From Dipteris shenzhenensis (lineage: Eukaryota; Polypodiophyta; Polypodiopsida; Gleicheniales), in the NCBI GenBank assembly GCA_047967505.1, contig CM106538.1: a stretch of 64,000 bases of DNA; one strand, 5' to 3'. Under the pieces are notes generated by a model. The model did not search any database. It was not told where the DNA came from and saw only the letters and a list, made by a program, of their open reading frames with translations. This document shows, piece after piece, positions 8,683 to 20,911 of the stretch. The position numbers and the translations under genes were made by a program. Positions within the stretch are counted from its first letter, which is position 1, and every line of letters starts with the position of its first letter.

Positions 8683-11205
8683 CCCGCTCACTGAGCCCCT
8701 TATCTTTTCCTTTCTGTGGCAGAGGCCTTAGGTTACTTTCTGCACTCCCAGACTCTTGGTATTATAGGGTTGCGGCTTCCGATCAGACAAGAGGAGGAGC
8801 TCCTTGACTCTGAGTTCGCAGATGACACTGCGCTATATGTGGATGGCTCTGTGATGAGCCTGGAGAGGGTCAGAGGAGCCTTAGCCATTTATTGTGAGGC
8901 TTCCAGAGCTCGCATAAATTGGACCACATCTTCATACGCTCGAAGGACCCCCAGGAGGCTCGAGATTGGGGAGCTGATTTTGGCTTTCGTTGGATCCCGA
9001 GAGGAGAGACAGTGCGTTACCTGGGCTGCCAAGTAGGCATTGACATTTCGACAGAGCAGCAATTCAGCCTGGTCCTAGAGAGAGTCAAACAAAAGCTCTT
9101 ATACTGGAGCTCTGCCAAGCTCTCGCTTGCGGGTCGTGCACTAGTGGTGAACCAGGCACTCTTAGCCACAGCCTGGTACATCACTTCATGTTGGTGTTTT
9201 CATCGGGGTTTTATGGGGCAGCTACGACGCCTAGTACGAAACTTCCTCTGGTCAGGATCGGACTGCACGTGCAACACTAGAGCCAGGGTGGCCTAGCAGT
9301 CAGTGATCTTGCCACAGACGCAGGGGGCACTTGGCATTATTGACCCAGAGATGCAGAGTAGAGCCCTCTTGGGCAAGGTGGTGGTGAGAGGCCTTACTCC
9401 GGGTGCAGAACCCTGGAAGCTGCTACTCCAACAGGGGCTTCTTGGGAACACACACCTCGCACTGGGGGGCAATGGCAACAATCTTACAGGTGGATCTTCT
9501 CCGAGGCTCCCTTGACAAGGAGGGGCTCTTCGTTGATGCGGAGTCTCTACAGAGTGTGGCAGAGATTGGCAGGAGGACTCATACGAGCTAGACCGTCTTG
9601 CAGAGAGGAGTTTGAGAGGTAGCCTTTGATTTGGCACCCAGATGTCAGAGACCTCGAGGGGGGCGCATGCTAGGGCAGCAGACTCATATCGGTTGGGCAC
9701 AATGGAACAAGGGACCAACATAATCCTTTGGGACATGGAGATGACTTCCTAGAGAGACAGAGGCCCACAGATAGGCCCTCCCCTACCTCCGCCGAGGAGC
9801 AGGTATCAGGATGCAAGAGATTGAGGAGGCGATCCCGAACTCCTAGTGGGAGGTACTACAAAGCCCCTGGACCCCCCATTCTTGGTCAGGACAGTTCTCG
9901 CGAACAAGGCACTGCTCCAGATCCGCTTCTTTCAGGAGTCTCTTGGTTCCCCCGGTCTCGTTTCTATTGGGCGGGAAAAGGAGGCTCATTGCATGCCGAG
10001 TTGGAGTTGGAGGAGGAGACAGAGGTGGACTTAGAGGACCTAGAGTGGCAGAGGATCAGGATTGTGGATCGCTTGGGCAAGACTTGGTACATCGATCCCT
10101 CCGTCATCTTATTGACTCCAGAGGGAGCGGTTTGGCGCCTTTAGATTTGGGAGGGCAGACTCTTGTGCGACCTCCAGTGGGACCCAGGGGAGTGATCTTG
10201 GGCTGCCTACATAGGGCATTCGCACCAGATCAAGGAGGTCTCCTTCTCGTATACCACTCGCATTGGGTGTCATCTACAGCTGGAGCCAACAGCACGGTCC
10301 CCTTCGAGAGAGCGCCACTGGCTTGAGCAGGATGTCCGACGAGAGGTCATAGGCTGATTTTGGCCCCGCCTATGGAGGAGTTTACGCCCGCAGAAGATCT
10401 CTTACTTCTTCTGGCTGTTGGCGCATGGAGTCTGCTCATCAGCCCCTGGCTAGAGCAGATGCGGATTGATGGCAGATGCACTGGTTATGGGGATGGAGTT
10501 CTGGAGACCATCCCACACTGTCTTTGGAGTTGCCTCATTGCACAGCGGATCTGGTTGGCGGTCCTCAGTATTGTTGCTCGCATATAGAGGATGAGCAGGG
10601 ATTTCACATGGGGGATGGCGGCCTAGCTCACGGAGGGAGGCCACGCCTTTGCGATCAATCTTGTCAGCCGGCTTATAGGAATGGACAACAAGTTTCTCGA
10701 ATTGAGATCCATGATGCAATTCAGCCCACCCGATCACGCCCACCAGCTCTCCCGAAGGATGGAGTTTGGGAGACCGTCTCTAGCATCACCGCTTGGAACG
10801 TATGGGTGGCCAAATGTAGCAGGGTGATGGGGGGCCAGTCAATCCCTCCGACGGCTACTTTAGTAGCCATCGGGTAGTATATCATCTTCACATTGCGCAC
10901 CATTTGGGAGCACGGTACTCCAAGCTCGAGAGCGACCATCGAGAGACGGGAGCGTTTCTACCAACCATGGCTGGCAGAGTTTTCTACACCCTTTCCGCAA
11001 GGGGTATTCATTGGGCATATAGACCACCAACATGGTTGCTAGCTCATGTTTCGGACTCTTTGTAGGCGATAAGCCGTGAGATCCGAAAATGGATGGTTGT
11101 TATTGTAGCCGGTAACCAGCTCGTTTCTTTATTCTCATCGACAACTCCTATTGGAAGTTGGTTGTATGGTTTTTTCAAGCATTAATAGAATTTACTTCTT
11201 CTTGC
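8683..11205 (+). pseudogene. LINE fragment, 3' part (RT palm to 3' end)
   Basis: It resumes the LINE interrupted at 2318. FADDTALY (FADD at 8815-8826) is the RT catalytic box, followed by the thumb region (VRYLGCQVGI, KLSLAGRALVVNQALLA). A late zf-RVT-like Cys/His segment lies near 10.47-10.56 kb (IPHCLWSCLIAQRIW). Frames shift at least three times. The 3' end is near 11,170-11,205, where TTAATAGAATTTACTTCTTC and an A-rich tail resemble plant LINE termini. Long frames on the other strand are shadows. Confidence 0.85.
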
Positions 11206-11249
11206 AAAAAGATTACTCTTTATTTTCTTAAGAGAAGTCCCAAATGGTG

Positions 11250-11600
11250 ACATCCCCTCAGCTTCTAAAGAGTTGTTCCAACTTCTGGATACAACTGTAA
11301 AACTTGAGGATACTCCGAGAAGAATTCCTCATCTACCCACTTGGCATGAAGTACCGAATAATTCTTAAACTTGACAAGGTATCTACGGATAAAACCTTGC
11401 CTCTAGGTCATTTCTTCTCTGTATGATATACAAATTGTTCTGGTTGGAGGATCTCCTCCATCTCTTCTACCCCAGGTGACTCTTCTTGAACTGGTTCTAT
11501 GGGTTTTGGTCCTTGATACTTCTTAGAAGACTCGTATGAAAAGCATTGTGAATCTTCCAAGTTAGCTCTAGTCAAAATCAACTTCATTTATGGCCTCATT
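11250..11600 (-). pseudogene. Gypsy integrase C-terminal remnant
   Basis: The minus strand reads TWKIHNAFHTSLLRSIK, then in another frame EEMEEILQPEQFVYHTEKK, and then VKFKNYSVLHAKWVDEEFFS. This matches the block order at the 3' end of gypsy element 2 (WKIHNAFHVSLLKQ, PEQILAHRDRK, LDAKWMEKG). It is about 110 codons with two frameshifts, cut off by the LINE end at about 11.2 kb; no LTR is attached. Confidence 0.7.
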
Positions 11601-11791
11601 GTCATGACAAGAGAAATCACTAATATGTGATTAGTAGACATTAAAACATTATTATATATTATACGCCAATGGTGTAACATGTATATGTATTTACGATGGA
11701 CACCAACCGATTTGTTATGGCGGTGGATCATCTCAGTAGATAGGACTAGTTGAGTTGGAGCCACTGCTTCAGACGGCATTGAATTTGGGCA
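11601..11791. other. Short anonymous spacer
   Basis: AT-rich sequence between the gypsy remnant and the copia LTR. I see no feature. Confidence 0.4.
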
Positions 11792-12070
11792 TGTGATACT
11801 TATTCTATTAATAAAAATGTGTACACACGTGTCTAGGTCCTAGGGACAATAGGAAGGGAAGGGTGCATTAAGGTGCATTGAATGGTAGATGCATGGGTCA
11901 TAGGCTAAGGGTAGGTGTAAATGGAAAGATGGAACTTGATTGATCTCAAGGGATATTAATGAAAGGATATCACCCTTTCATTGTGACTCTCACGTAGCAT
12001 TCTTCATTCACATTACATTCATCCGCCATCTCACACACACCTTGCATGTAGGTCGAACATAGAAACAAGT
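11792..12070 (+). repeat. Copia element 1, 5' LTR, first part
   Basis: It starts TGTGA (11792), which pairs with the TCACA that ends the second part at 20897. The two pieces are separated by gypsy element 2. The joined LTR would be about 380 bp. The 5' boundary is inferred from the terminal inverted repeat only, because no 3' LTR survives for comparison. Confidence 0.6.
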
Positions 12071-13624
12071 TGAAACCAGCCTCTAGTCACTCAGAGGGCA
12101 GTGGAACTAAACCTTTAATCACTTCAGCACTTATTTACAGCTCACAAAGCATATATCACAACCATTAACCATTGCATGATCACCATTTGGCATTTACCCA
12201 TTTGTTCACAAACAAAACCACTGAAAAAGGGATGGACGCTACAATGCCCCTGCTCAACAAACATAGACAAGTGCACCCGATTGGCCCCAAACACCATGGC
12301 GCCCCTTTCGGTATTTCTTTATATTTCACAGTGAAATGATTACAAGTTGCATCTGGGAGACCTTCCCTGCAACTGAGCATGCAGCCCTAATTCACTGAGC
12401 CTTCGCAAGGCTTTCAAGCATAGAACACCATCACATAAGTGCACTTAACCCATAGGCTCAATCCAAAGGCATTCTCTTTTCTGAGTGCAATTCCATTGGC
12501 TGTCTAGATGCAATCACACTGCACCCCAGCTGCACTCTCTTTGAGTGGTTTCCAAATGGTATTCACAAAGCTTTTCAAAGCTCCAAAATAAAATCGGCAA
12601 AGTACCCAACCAAAGAATGACTCATGTAGCACTGCCTAAGCACCTGTGAACCAAGAAAGAGACGGCACACGAGGCCAACCAATAGCTTATGGCAAAAAGA
12701 AATTGCAGCAGTAAAATCACAACTCACCAAGCCCTGAAAACTCGAACCAAGTCCTCAATCGCCAAGAGGACATTGTAGCCCAATTGCATTCTCAGCCAAA
12801 GAGGAGTGCAAAGGCATGAAGAAAGAGCATTTACAAAAGACGACCAGCAAGAATTCCACTGAAAAATGCGAAAAGAAGCACTTCTGTCGCGAAGAAGTGA
12901 GTTCTTGGGCTCAAAAGAAGCGTGCTTCAAAGAGGAATGCATTGAGAAGGTTTTGGAGAAGTTTCATCGCCGGAAAGTCCTCCAAAACTGAGAAAAACCA
13001 GTCAACCAGCGCATGGGACTACTCGAAATTCAAGAGAAAGCTGTAGCTTTGCAAGAGGAGAGGCCCAGGAGGCTGTAGAAGCAAAAAGGTCCAAAAAAAG
13101 CCACTTTTGCTCTGCTCATTCTACCAAACGCACGAAGGGAAAAGCATATCACTGCGAAGGGGAGGCAGAGGGAAAACCAAAACGAAAGTCGAGGAATCCA
13201 AACGGGTGAGGAGTTATGAAGAAAAATGGAATTCAGCTGAAGAAGGCTGAAAAACCAGCCCAAAATCTCAACAAAGGGAGAAGATGAGAGAGAAAACCAC
13301 ACGTGAAGTTTAGAAGGCCCAGAAAGGTCCAGGAATGGCAAGGGAGCATGTAGAAGGCACTAGAGCCACCTAACTCTAGGGGGGGCCACTGAAGGTACAT
13401 GGGTCTCTAGGGAATCCATTAAAAATGCCACGTCATCATTTTCCAACAACCACTCTTTTAATTCCGTGGAATGCCTTTGGGCCTAGGGAATAATTACGCT
13501 TATGTGCTAAGCACCATGCCGCGTTTAATTACACATTATTAAGCCCACGCTTGGACTTTTAAAACCAAAGTTGTCACAGTCTTGTAGTACATTAAAGTAC
13601 TTAGAATTTCATTCCCCCGTGACA
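12071..13624 (-). repeat. 3' LTR of gypsy element 2
   Basis: 1554 bp, near-identical to 19230-20792. The polypurine tract AAGAGAGGGGTA (minus strand, 13625-13636) abuts it. No coding signal is seen inside. Confidence 0.92.
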
Positions 13625-14019
13625 TACCCCTCTCTTGAAACAGCAAACCACAGTTTGCTACCCCAAAACACAGGAGCGAGCATGAAATATACCATGAAAG
13701 AGTATACAAGAAAGCCGCAGCTATAGTATACAGAGACAGTGAAAATATGGCTAGGAGAGGCATGCATCCATCCATATACACTGCTCAAAATCTATGTGAT
13801 CCTCAGCGATCAATAGTCAAGATGCATCAATATCATGAAGTCTCACAGCAGAAATACTGTCAGCTCAGTATCTCGGATGAAACATACAGTGTCATCAAGC
13901 GACCTCATGAAATCACGGTTAGCCGGTCTATACTGAGGGAGTGGAGGTGCTACCCCCCTCTCGAACACCAAGTAATGCTCCAGACGCTCGCTCTACTGAA
14001 CTACCTGTAGGAGCCCTGA

Positions 14020-14488
14020 CCACAGTCGGCTCTAACTGGAAAGCATCAAGGTAAAGCTGCAATATCTTAGGTGAATCTGCCAGTACACCTTTCTCCATCC
14101 ATTTCGCATCGAGTGTTGGGTAATTTTAAAATTTTACCAACTAGCGACGGATAACTTTACCCTTGAGCTTTCTATCTCTGTGTGCCAGAATCTGCTCTGG
14201 GACCAGAAGTTCATCCTGTTCTTTCACTTCAGGCTGTACCTCATCAGGTAAATCCTCGAGAACATCTGCATAATATTGCTTTAACAAGCTCACATGAAAG
14301 GCATTATGTATCTTCCAATGCGGAGGCAACTTCAGCCTGTAAACTATCTCGCTTATCTTTTCAGAAACCTGGAAAGGACCATAGTAAGGCATGTTCAGCT
14401 TTGTGTACAACCTTTCCTTGCCTTTCTTATTTGTCAACCTTGCCTTCTGAAAACGCAGCAAAACCCAATCACCTTCTGTGAATACCAA
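14020..14488 (-). pseudogene. pol: Gypsy element 2 integrase C-terminus with chromodomain-like tail
   Basis: FTEGDWVLLRFQKARL, then YYGPFQVSEKISEIVYRLKL and WKIHNAFHVSLLKQ, is the gypsy integrase C-terminal module. It continues past stops into LDAKWMEKG and QLYLDAFQLEPTVV. The stop at 14141 and a TAA shortly after break the tail; both lie in the region matching the remnant at 11.25-11.6 kb. Confidence 0.8.
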
Positions 14489-14527
14489 TTCCCTGCGGTG
14501 CTTATCTGCTGCTCTTTTCTGCTTGTC

Positions 14528-15305
14528 CTAACTTCTTTGCAAGGCATATTTGATCTTCTTGTAAGCCTCTTCAAGGCTTTCCACAAAACGATCAGCTTCG
14601 AAGATTTTCTCTTTTGTATGCAAAATGGGAGGTATCTTCCTGGCACCTTCCACTATTTCCAAAGGTGCTTTACCTGTGGATGTGTGCACCGTATTATTGT
14701 AAGCATATTCCAGCAAAGGCAAATAATGCTCCCATTTGCTTTTGTGGTCTGAGACATAGCATTTAAACATATCCAGGATGGTAGAGTTTTCCTGCTCCGA
14801 TTGTCCATCAGACAGAGGGTGAAAAGATGACGAAAATTTCAAAGTAGTGCCCATGTTTTCAAACAGCCCTCTCCAAAAGAGACTGGTCATCCTCGGATCT
14901 CTATCACTGATTATGAATTCAGGCATCCCATGATACTTGAAGACATGCTGCAGAAACAATTTGGCCATTTGATCTGCTGTAATTTTCTCTTACTGGCACA
15001 AAGTGGGCTTGTTTGCTAAACCTGCAAATTATTGTCCACAATCCATCATGTCCAGTAGGAGTACGTGGAAGGTCAAACACAAAATCCATAGCTATGTTTT
15101 GCCATGGTCTATCCGGAATTGGCAAAGGGTGTAACAGCCCAGGTGCCTTCTGCCTGTCAAACTTTGCTTTTTGACAAACCATGCATGTTCTCGCATATTC
15201 TTCCACGTCTTTCCTCAAAGATGGCCAATAAAAGTATTGCTCCACTGCAGTAATTGTTGTTGTACTTCCCCTATGTCCTGCATATGGAGGAGCATGACTT
15301 TCCAT
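14528..15305 (-). pseudogene. pol: Gypsy element 2 integrase core
   Basis: The zinc finger (HAPPYAGHRG ... CMVCQKAK) and first catalytic Asp (IAMDFVFDLP) are in 15305-14919. After a frameshift near 15.0 kb the core continues with SDRDPRMTSLFW and the Glu block SDGQSEQENSTILDMF in 14968-14528. The frame ends at TAG 14528-14530, where the context suggests an original Gln. Confidence 0.85.
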
Positions 15306-15549
15306 TATGACTTTCTATCGCATCTGATCAATGACACAGAGTCGTCCATGCATCAAAATGAAACCCTCTTTCAACATATAGTGATCATGCCTTTGACCAT
15401 CAGAAAGCTGATCATAAATAGTTGAAATACTGATCTTTCATCACATCTGACACATTGTTGTAAGCAATGCTCACTGCTGAAACACTGGGTTTCTTGGAGA
15501 CTGCTTCAAGCTGTGGTTTCCTGAAAAGTGCATCAGCCACGACATTTTT

Positions 15550-15941
15550 GTTACCCGGCTTGAAAATGAAACATTGAGAGAGTTAGCCCATCTCATGTGC
15601 TTTTCAGATAATTTTCTCTGCGTGAGAAAATATCTAAGTGACTAATGATCTGTCTGCACATAAAAATCAGCTCCAAGAAGGTAATGTTTCCATGTGGTCA
15701 AAGCATGTATCACTGCTAACATTTCCTTCTCGTATGTCTGCAAGTACAATTCAGCATCTTTGAGAACTCTACTCTCATATGCAACCACTCTGCCATCCTG
15801 CATCAAAGTGCCTCCTATGCTGTTGCCACATGCATCACAAGTTACAGCAAAGGGTTTTGCAAGATCTGGCAAGATAATAACGGGTTCAGAACACAACTTT
15901 TGCTTCAGCTCTTCAAAAGCTGCATTTTCCTTTGGTCCCTA
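15550..15941 (-). pseudogene. pol: Gypsy element 2 RNase H
   Basis: FAVTCDACGNSIGGTLMQDG (first Asp), YEKEMLAVIHAL (Glu) and DFYVQTDH (Asp) are the RNase H blocks. The frame is interrupted at 15642-15644 by TAG, where TDHQSL is the family norm. The TAG at 15939-15941 just upstream replaces the Trp of the FRWG block. Confidence 0.85.
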
Positions 15942-16900
15942 CCGAAACGGTACAGCTTTCTTCTGTAAAGCATGCAAGGGAGAAGCAATTTCTGCAAAGT
16001 ACTTTATAAACCTCCGATAGTATGAACACAACCCAAGGAAGCTTCTGACTTCATGCAGATTTTTTAGAATTGGCCAACTCCTTATGGCCTCAACTTTTGC
16101 AGGATCCATCTTGACTCCATCCTTTGACACTATATGACCGAGAAAATGAATCTCATGCAAAAAGAACTCACTTTTCTTGGTGTTTATTAATAGCTTGTGT
16201 CTTTTCAACTCTTGAAACACAATGGTGAGGTGTTTCCTGTGCTCCTGCTCATTTTTAGAGAACACAATGATGTCATTAAAGAAAGTGCCCACAAACTTTC
16301 TGTGTGCTCTAAAAATTATGTCCATCATTCTATTGAAAGTGGCAGGTGCATTAGTCAAACCAGAAGGCATCACAAGGATCTCATATAAGACAAATGAAGT
16401 GCGGAAGGCAGTCTTGTAGACATCTTCAGGCCGTATCCTTATCTAATGGTATCCACTTTTAAGGTCAATACGACTGAACACTGAGGAACCTTCCAACTGA
16501 TCCAATATATCATCAATGCGTGGAATTGGAAAACGGTCCTTAATTGTGACTTTATTCAAAGCCCTATAATCAATACACATTCTCCAACTGCCATCCTTCT
16601 TTTGCACAAGGAACACAGGGGAACAGTAAGGAGAATTACTTGGCTGTATTAATCCCTTTTCCAAGAGTTCCTTCACTTGTGACATTATCTCTTCTTGTTG
16701 TGCCTTACTGACACGATAGGGAGGTATATTAGGCGGTGAGCTTCCTAGAATTACATCAATTTGATGATCCTCGAGCCTCTTGGGAGGTAATTCTTGAGGA
16801 AGTGCATCTGAGAAACAATCATGAAAATCTGAGATAAAAGCAACCCTTTCTCTATCTAAAGAAGAAAGACTGGAGCCTTTCTGGACTGGTTGGCTGTCCT
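15942..16900 (-). pseudogene. pol: Gypsy element 2 reverse transcriptase
   Basis: RT blocks run [29 protein letters not shown], stop, RIRPEDVYKTAF, then MPSGLTNAPATFNRMMD. The catalytic box reads FFND (16283-16272) where FFDD or YxDD is expected: the first catalytic Asp is Asn, so the enzyme would be inactive. The TAG at 16443-16445 falls exactly at the Gln of GYHQIR. Confidence 0.85.
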
Positions 16901-17576
16901 CTTTGACAAAAATCAAGTACGCTGAAATATGACGCTTTATTACATTGGAAATACAAGAAGCTGAAACTACAGGGATGGACTCCCCTTTCAACTTTACATC
17001 TAGTACATGATTTTTGCCTCTATGAGTTAAAGAAATCTTCTTGTTTCTCATCTGCACATCAGCCCCCACCCTGTACATCCAAGGCATCCCAACAAGCAAA
17101 GCATCACACTCTGGCAAAGACATAATGTAGAAGTCCTCTGCATCCTGATATCCCTGGATATGCATCCTCAACTTGCCAATGATAGGAGTGACACGTGTGT
17201 TGAGTTCAAGGTTGGCCATATCACACATGCCGGATGGCCCCATTTCCTCAAGCTTGATGCCAAGCCTTCTTGCCATATCAGGAGTTATGAAATTCGCCTT
17301 TGCCCCAGAATCAAAGAAAAACAAACAACTCTGATTTCTGATTTTTTCCCATGCTCTCCACATCTCAGTCATTTTCGTTTCCTCTTCATCATGTGCATGT
17401 GGCAAACTCCCAATCACATCTGGAAGAAGTCCTGCGGAAGGTTTAGGCCTTTTGCCCTTCCGATCAACCTGTTTATCATCATTCTTACCATCATCTGACC
17501 TGCCTCTTTTCTTGGATGGGCAATCATAAGAGCGGTGTCCCTCTCCTTTGCATATAAAACATTTGTTTGGCTCCAT
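16901..17576 (-). pseudogene. pol: Gypsy element 2 zinc knuckle and protease
   Basis: [14 protein letters not shown] is a standard CX2CX4HX4C knuckle. [12 protein letters not shown] is the aspartic protease motif (DSG), followed by the flap region ([12 protein letters not shown]). Frame and order match gypsy Gag-Pol. Confidence 0.88.
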
Positions 17577-17627
17577 GAGTGACTTTTTCTCTTCATCTGA
17601 TAACTTGGTACGAGGCTGTTTATTAGG

Positions 17628-19116
17628 CTATCCACGCCTTTGACCAGCTTTGAATTGGGCTTTTCCTCCCTTTTGAAACGGCCGTTTGCCATAATTTTTA
17701 TTTTCAGATTTGATGTCCTTCTTATCCTGGTGTTTGGCAGCCCGTTTGCTGTCTTCTTTCTTGCTGTCCATAAAGCCCAAATTCTTCTCCTGCATCCATG
17801 CATATGCTGTCCTTGCATTCTCAATTAATTGAGTCATAGAACCCACCTTGGTTTTGATGCAATAATCATGTAGCTCACTAGGCAATCCACAACAATACCT
17901 CTCTATTTGCTCTTTCAAATAAACATGCCTGTAAGAGCTCAATGGCAGCAAAACATCCCAAAACCTCTGGGTGTAATCATCAAGATTCTTGCAAAGTTTG
18001 TATGACAAGTCATGCCAATGTGAAAGTACTTCAACTTCAAAAGTTAGAGTAAGCCAAGTAGAAGAAAACACTTGCTTAAATTCCAGCCAAGTAGCAGGTG
18101 CATCTCCATGAAGCATAAGGTTGGTGTACCACTTAAGTGCATTGCCTTTCAAAAATGTGGCAACCTTCCTCATCTTGGATGCTTCTGTAAACAAACCCCC
18201 AAGAAATGCAACATCAAACTGTTGAAGGAATGTGAGGGCTTTGTACCTGTCCTGTACTCCATTATATGTCTCTAACTTGACATGAGAACCACCATCCTTA
18301 AATTCTTTATATACATTTGATGTTGGCTGTCCCAAAGATGGCTGTATTTTTGCAGCATTCCCTTCACTAGGGAGAGCCATGCTTGGCTGAACATTAGGCA
18401 TGGGAGCATGTGCTATGGCTTGCATGCCTGGCTGCATTCCCACATTGTCATACATGGCTTGCTTTCTATGCCCAATTGGCAGTGAAATCAACATAGCATC
18501 AAAGATAGAATCTATACCAAAATATTCAGGTTGCTGCCGCAAATATGGGTGAGGTGACTGAGCCACATTTATGGACTGCACATTATTATTTTAAGGAGTA
18601 GAAGTACCCAAACCAAGGCCTTGCGCTGGCTGCTCATACTGTTGCACTGGCTGTACTTTTTGTACCTCTTTCTCAAGTGCTCTTTTAGGGGATTCCTCTC
18701 TCTTGGAAGTCACTTTCTGAGTCATTTTTTATGGCTGTCCCTCATGGGAAACTGATGCAAGAGTGTGCTGTCCGCCATGAGAAGCTGATGCATGTGTGTA
18801 CTCACTCTTTCCGTGCTTGTGCTTTCTTGATTTCTTCTTCTTCTTGGCATTTGTTTGCACAATCTGAGCCAAGTTTTGAGTCAGCTGAGCAAAGTAGTCA
18901 CTGCACTTGCAAGCTGTGCATTCAACATAGTAGCATCATCTGACTCACTGCTAGAACTAGTATCACCATTGAGCTGAGTTGTAGCTTCATGTGTAGCCTG
19001 CTCAAAAGGCATTTGTTGTGCTCCTTTTGCAACTGTACACTAGGTGGATCATTAAGGCTTTCCTGCCTTCTCCTTTGAGGAGTTGTGGAGCTCTCTTGCT
19101 CATGGGTACTCACCAT
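17628..19116 (-). pseudogene. gag: Gypsy element 2 Gag
   Basis: The N-terminus (MVSTHEQESSTTPQRRRQES) begins at 19116 and shifts frame near 19.0 kb; the main body is 18581-17628 (317 codons). The capsid domain shows FLKGNALKWYTNL, TWLEFKQVF and LDDYTQRFWDVLLPL. A Lys-rich basic tail ends at TAG 17628-17630, in frame with the knuckle downstream. This is the same gag/pol stop arrangement as element 1. Confidence 0.85.
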
Positions 19117-19211
19117 GTTTATGGCTGTAATATTCAGCTATCAAAAAATGCAGCAAAGATATCTTTCCACCAAACTACCGAGGCCCACCTCTTGAGGAAG
19201 AGTGTGTGGTA

Positions 19212-19228
19212 TCCCGGCAATGGAACCA
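19212..19228 (-). other. Primer-binding site, tRNA-Glu type
   Basis: On the minus strand TGGTTCCATTGCCGGGA lies one base inside the 5' LTR. Its complement, TCCCGGCAATGGAACCA, equals the 3' end plus CCA of plant tRNA-Glu as I recall it (17-base match). Confidence 0.75.
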
Positions 19229-19229
19229 A

Positions 19230-20792
19230 TGAAACCAGCCTCTAATCACTCAGAGGGCAGTGGAACTAAACCTTTAATCACTTCAGCACTTATTTACAGC
19301 TCACAAAGCATATATCACAACCATTAACCATCGCATGATCACCATTTGGCATTTACCCATTTGTTCACAAACAAAACCACTGAAAAAGGGATGGAGGCTA
19401 CAATTCCCCTGCTCAACAAACATAGACAAGTGCACCTGATTGACCCCAAACACCATGGCGCCCTTTCGGTATTTCTTTATATTTCACAGTGAAATGATTA
19501 CAAGTTGCATCTGGGAGACCTACTAAGCCTTCGCAAGGCTTTTAAGCATAGAACACCATCACATAAGTGCATTTAACCCATAGGCTCAATCCAAAGGCAT
19601 TCTCTTTTCCGAGTGCAATTCCATTGGCTGTCCAAATGCAATCACACTGCACCCCAGCTGCACTCTCTTTGAGTGGTTTCCAAATGGCATTCACAAAGCT
19701 TTTCAAAGCTCCAAAATAAAATCGGCAAAGTACCCAACCAAAGAATGACTCATGTAGCATTGCCTAAGCACCTATGAACCAAGAAAGAGACGGCACACGA
19801 GGCCAACCAATAGCTTATGGCAAAAAGAAATTGCAGCAGTAAAATCACAACTCACCAAGCCCTGAAAACTCGAACCACGTTCTCAATCGCCAAGAGAACA
19901 TAGTAGCCCAATTGCATTCTCAGCCAAAGAGGAGTGCAAAGGCATGAAGAAAGAGCATTTACAAAAGCCAACCAGGAAGAATTCCACTGAAAAATGCGAA
20001 AACAAGCACTTCTATCGCGAAGAACTGGGAGTTCTTGGGCTCAAAAGAAGCGTGCTTCAGAGAGGAATGCATTCAGAAGGTTTTGGAGGAGTTTCATCGC
20101 TGAAAAGTCTTCCAAATCTGAGAAAAACCAGTCAACCAGCGCGTGGGACCACTTGAAATTCAACAGAAAGCTGTAGCTTTGCAAGAGGATAGACCCAGAG
20201 GCTATAGAAGTAACAAGGTCCAGAAAAAGCCACTTTTGCAAATTCGACCAGCAAAAGAAGTGCTCAGCTCTGCCCGTTCTACCAAATGCACGGAGGGAAA
20301 AGCATATCACTACGAAGGGGAGGTAGAGGGGAAGCCATCGGGCCAAACGAAAGTTGAGGAATCCAAACGGGTGAGGAGTTATGAAGAAAAACAGAATTCA
20401 ACTGAAGAGGCTGAAAAACCAAGCCAAAATCTCAACAAAGGGAGAAGATGAGAGAGAAAACCACACATGTGAAGTTTAGAAGGCCCAAGAAGGTCTAGGA
20501 ATGGCAAAGGAGCATGTAGAAGGAACTAGAGCCACCTGGAACTCTAGGGGGGGCCACTGAAGGTACATGGCCCTCTAAGATGGCCATTAAAAATGCCACG
20601 TCATCATTTTCCAACAACCACTCTTTTAATTCCTTGGAATGCCTTTGGGCCTAGGAATTAATTACGCTTATGTGCTAGGTACCATGCCGCGTTTAATTAC
20701 ACATTATTAATCCCACGCTTGGACTTTTAAAACCAAAGTTGTCACAGTCTTGTAGTACATTAAAGTACTTAGAATTTCACACCCCCCTGACA
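19230..20792 (-). repeat. 5' LTR of gypsy element 2
   Basis: 1563 bp, TGTCAGGGGG...GGTTTCA on the minus strand. It pairs with 12071-13624. Confidence 0.92.
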
Positions 20793-20897
20793 CGAGTACT
20801 CTCACGAGGGCGCTCTTCCCCATTGGAGGGTCAATCAGCATTCAAATTCTGCATGCATTACACACATTTGTATTCTAGAGAAGGCTGGTTCTTCACA
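20793..20897 (+). repeat. Copia element 1, 5' LTR, second part
   Basis: Ends GGTTCTTCACA, three bases before the primer site. It is the continuation of 11792-12070. Confidence 0.75.
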
Positions 20898-20899
20898 TT

Positions 20900-20911
20900 T
20901 GGTATCAGAGC
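20900..20911 (+). other. Primer-binding site, tRNA-iMet type, copia element 1
   Basis: TGGTATCAGAGC follows the LTR end CTTCACA. A second, weaker look-alike (TGGTATCAGAACAGG) occurs near 21,102-21,116 in the leader. Confidence 0.9.

Larger units (their letters stand above)
12071..20792 (-). mobile_element. Ty3/gypsy retrotransposon 2, full length, decayed, nested in a copia LTR
   Basis: Minus-strand element with LTRs at 19230-20792 (5') and 12071-13624 (3'), starting TGTCA and ending GGTTTCA. It has a tRNA-Glu primer site, a polypurine tract and all gypsy domains. Flanks are CAAGT (12066-12070) and CGAGT (20793-20797), a 5-bp target duplication with one mismatch. LTRs differ by scattered substitutions and small indels (1554 against 1563 bp), so it is older than element 1. 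At least four in-frame TAG stops and several frameshifts make it non-autonomous. Confidence 0.93.

Noticed and set aside
9293-9736. 147-codon minus-strand frame in the LINE
   Set aside because: Opposite strand of a region whose plus-strand reading fits the LINE; no domain.
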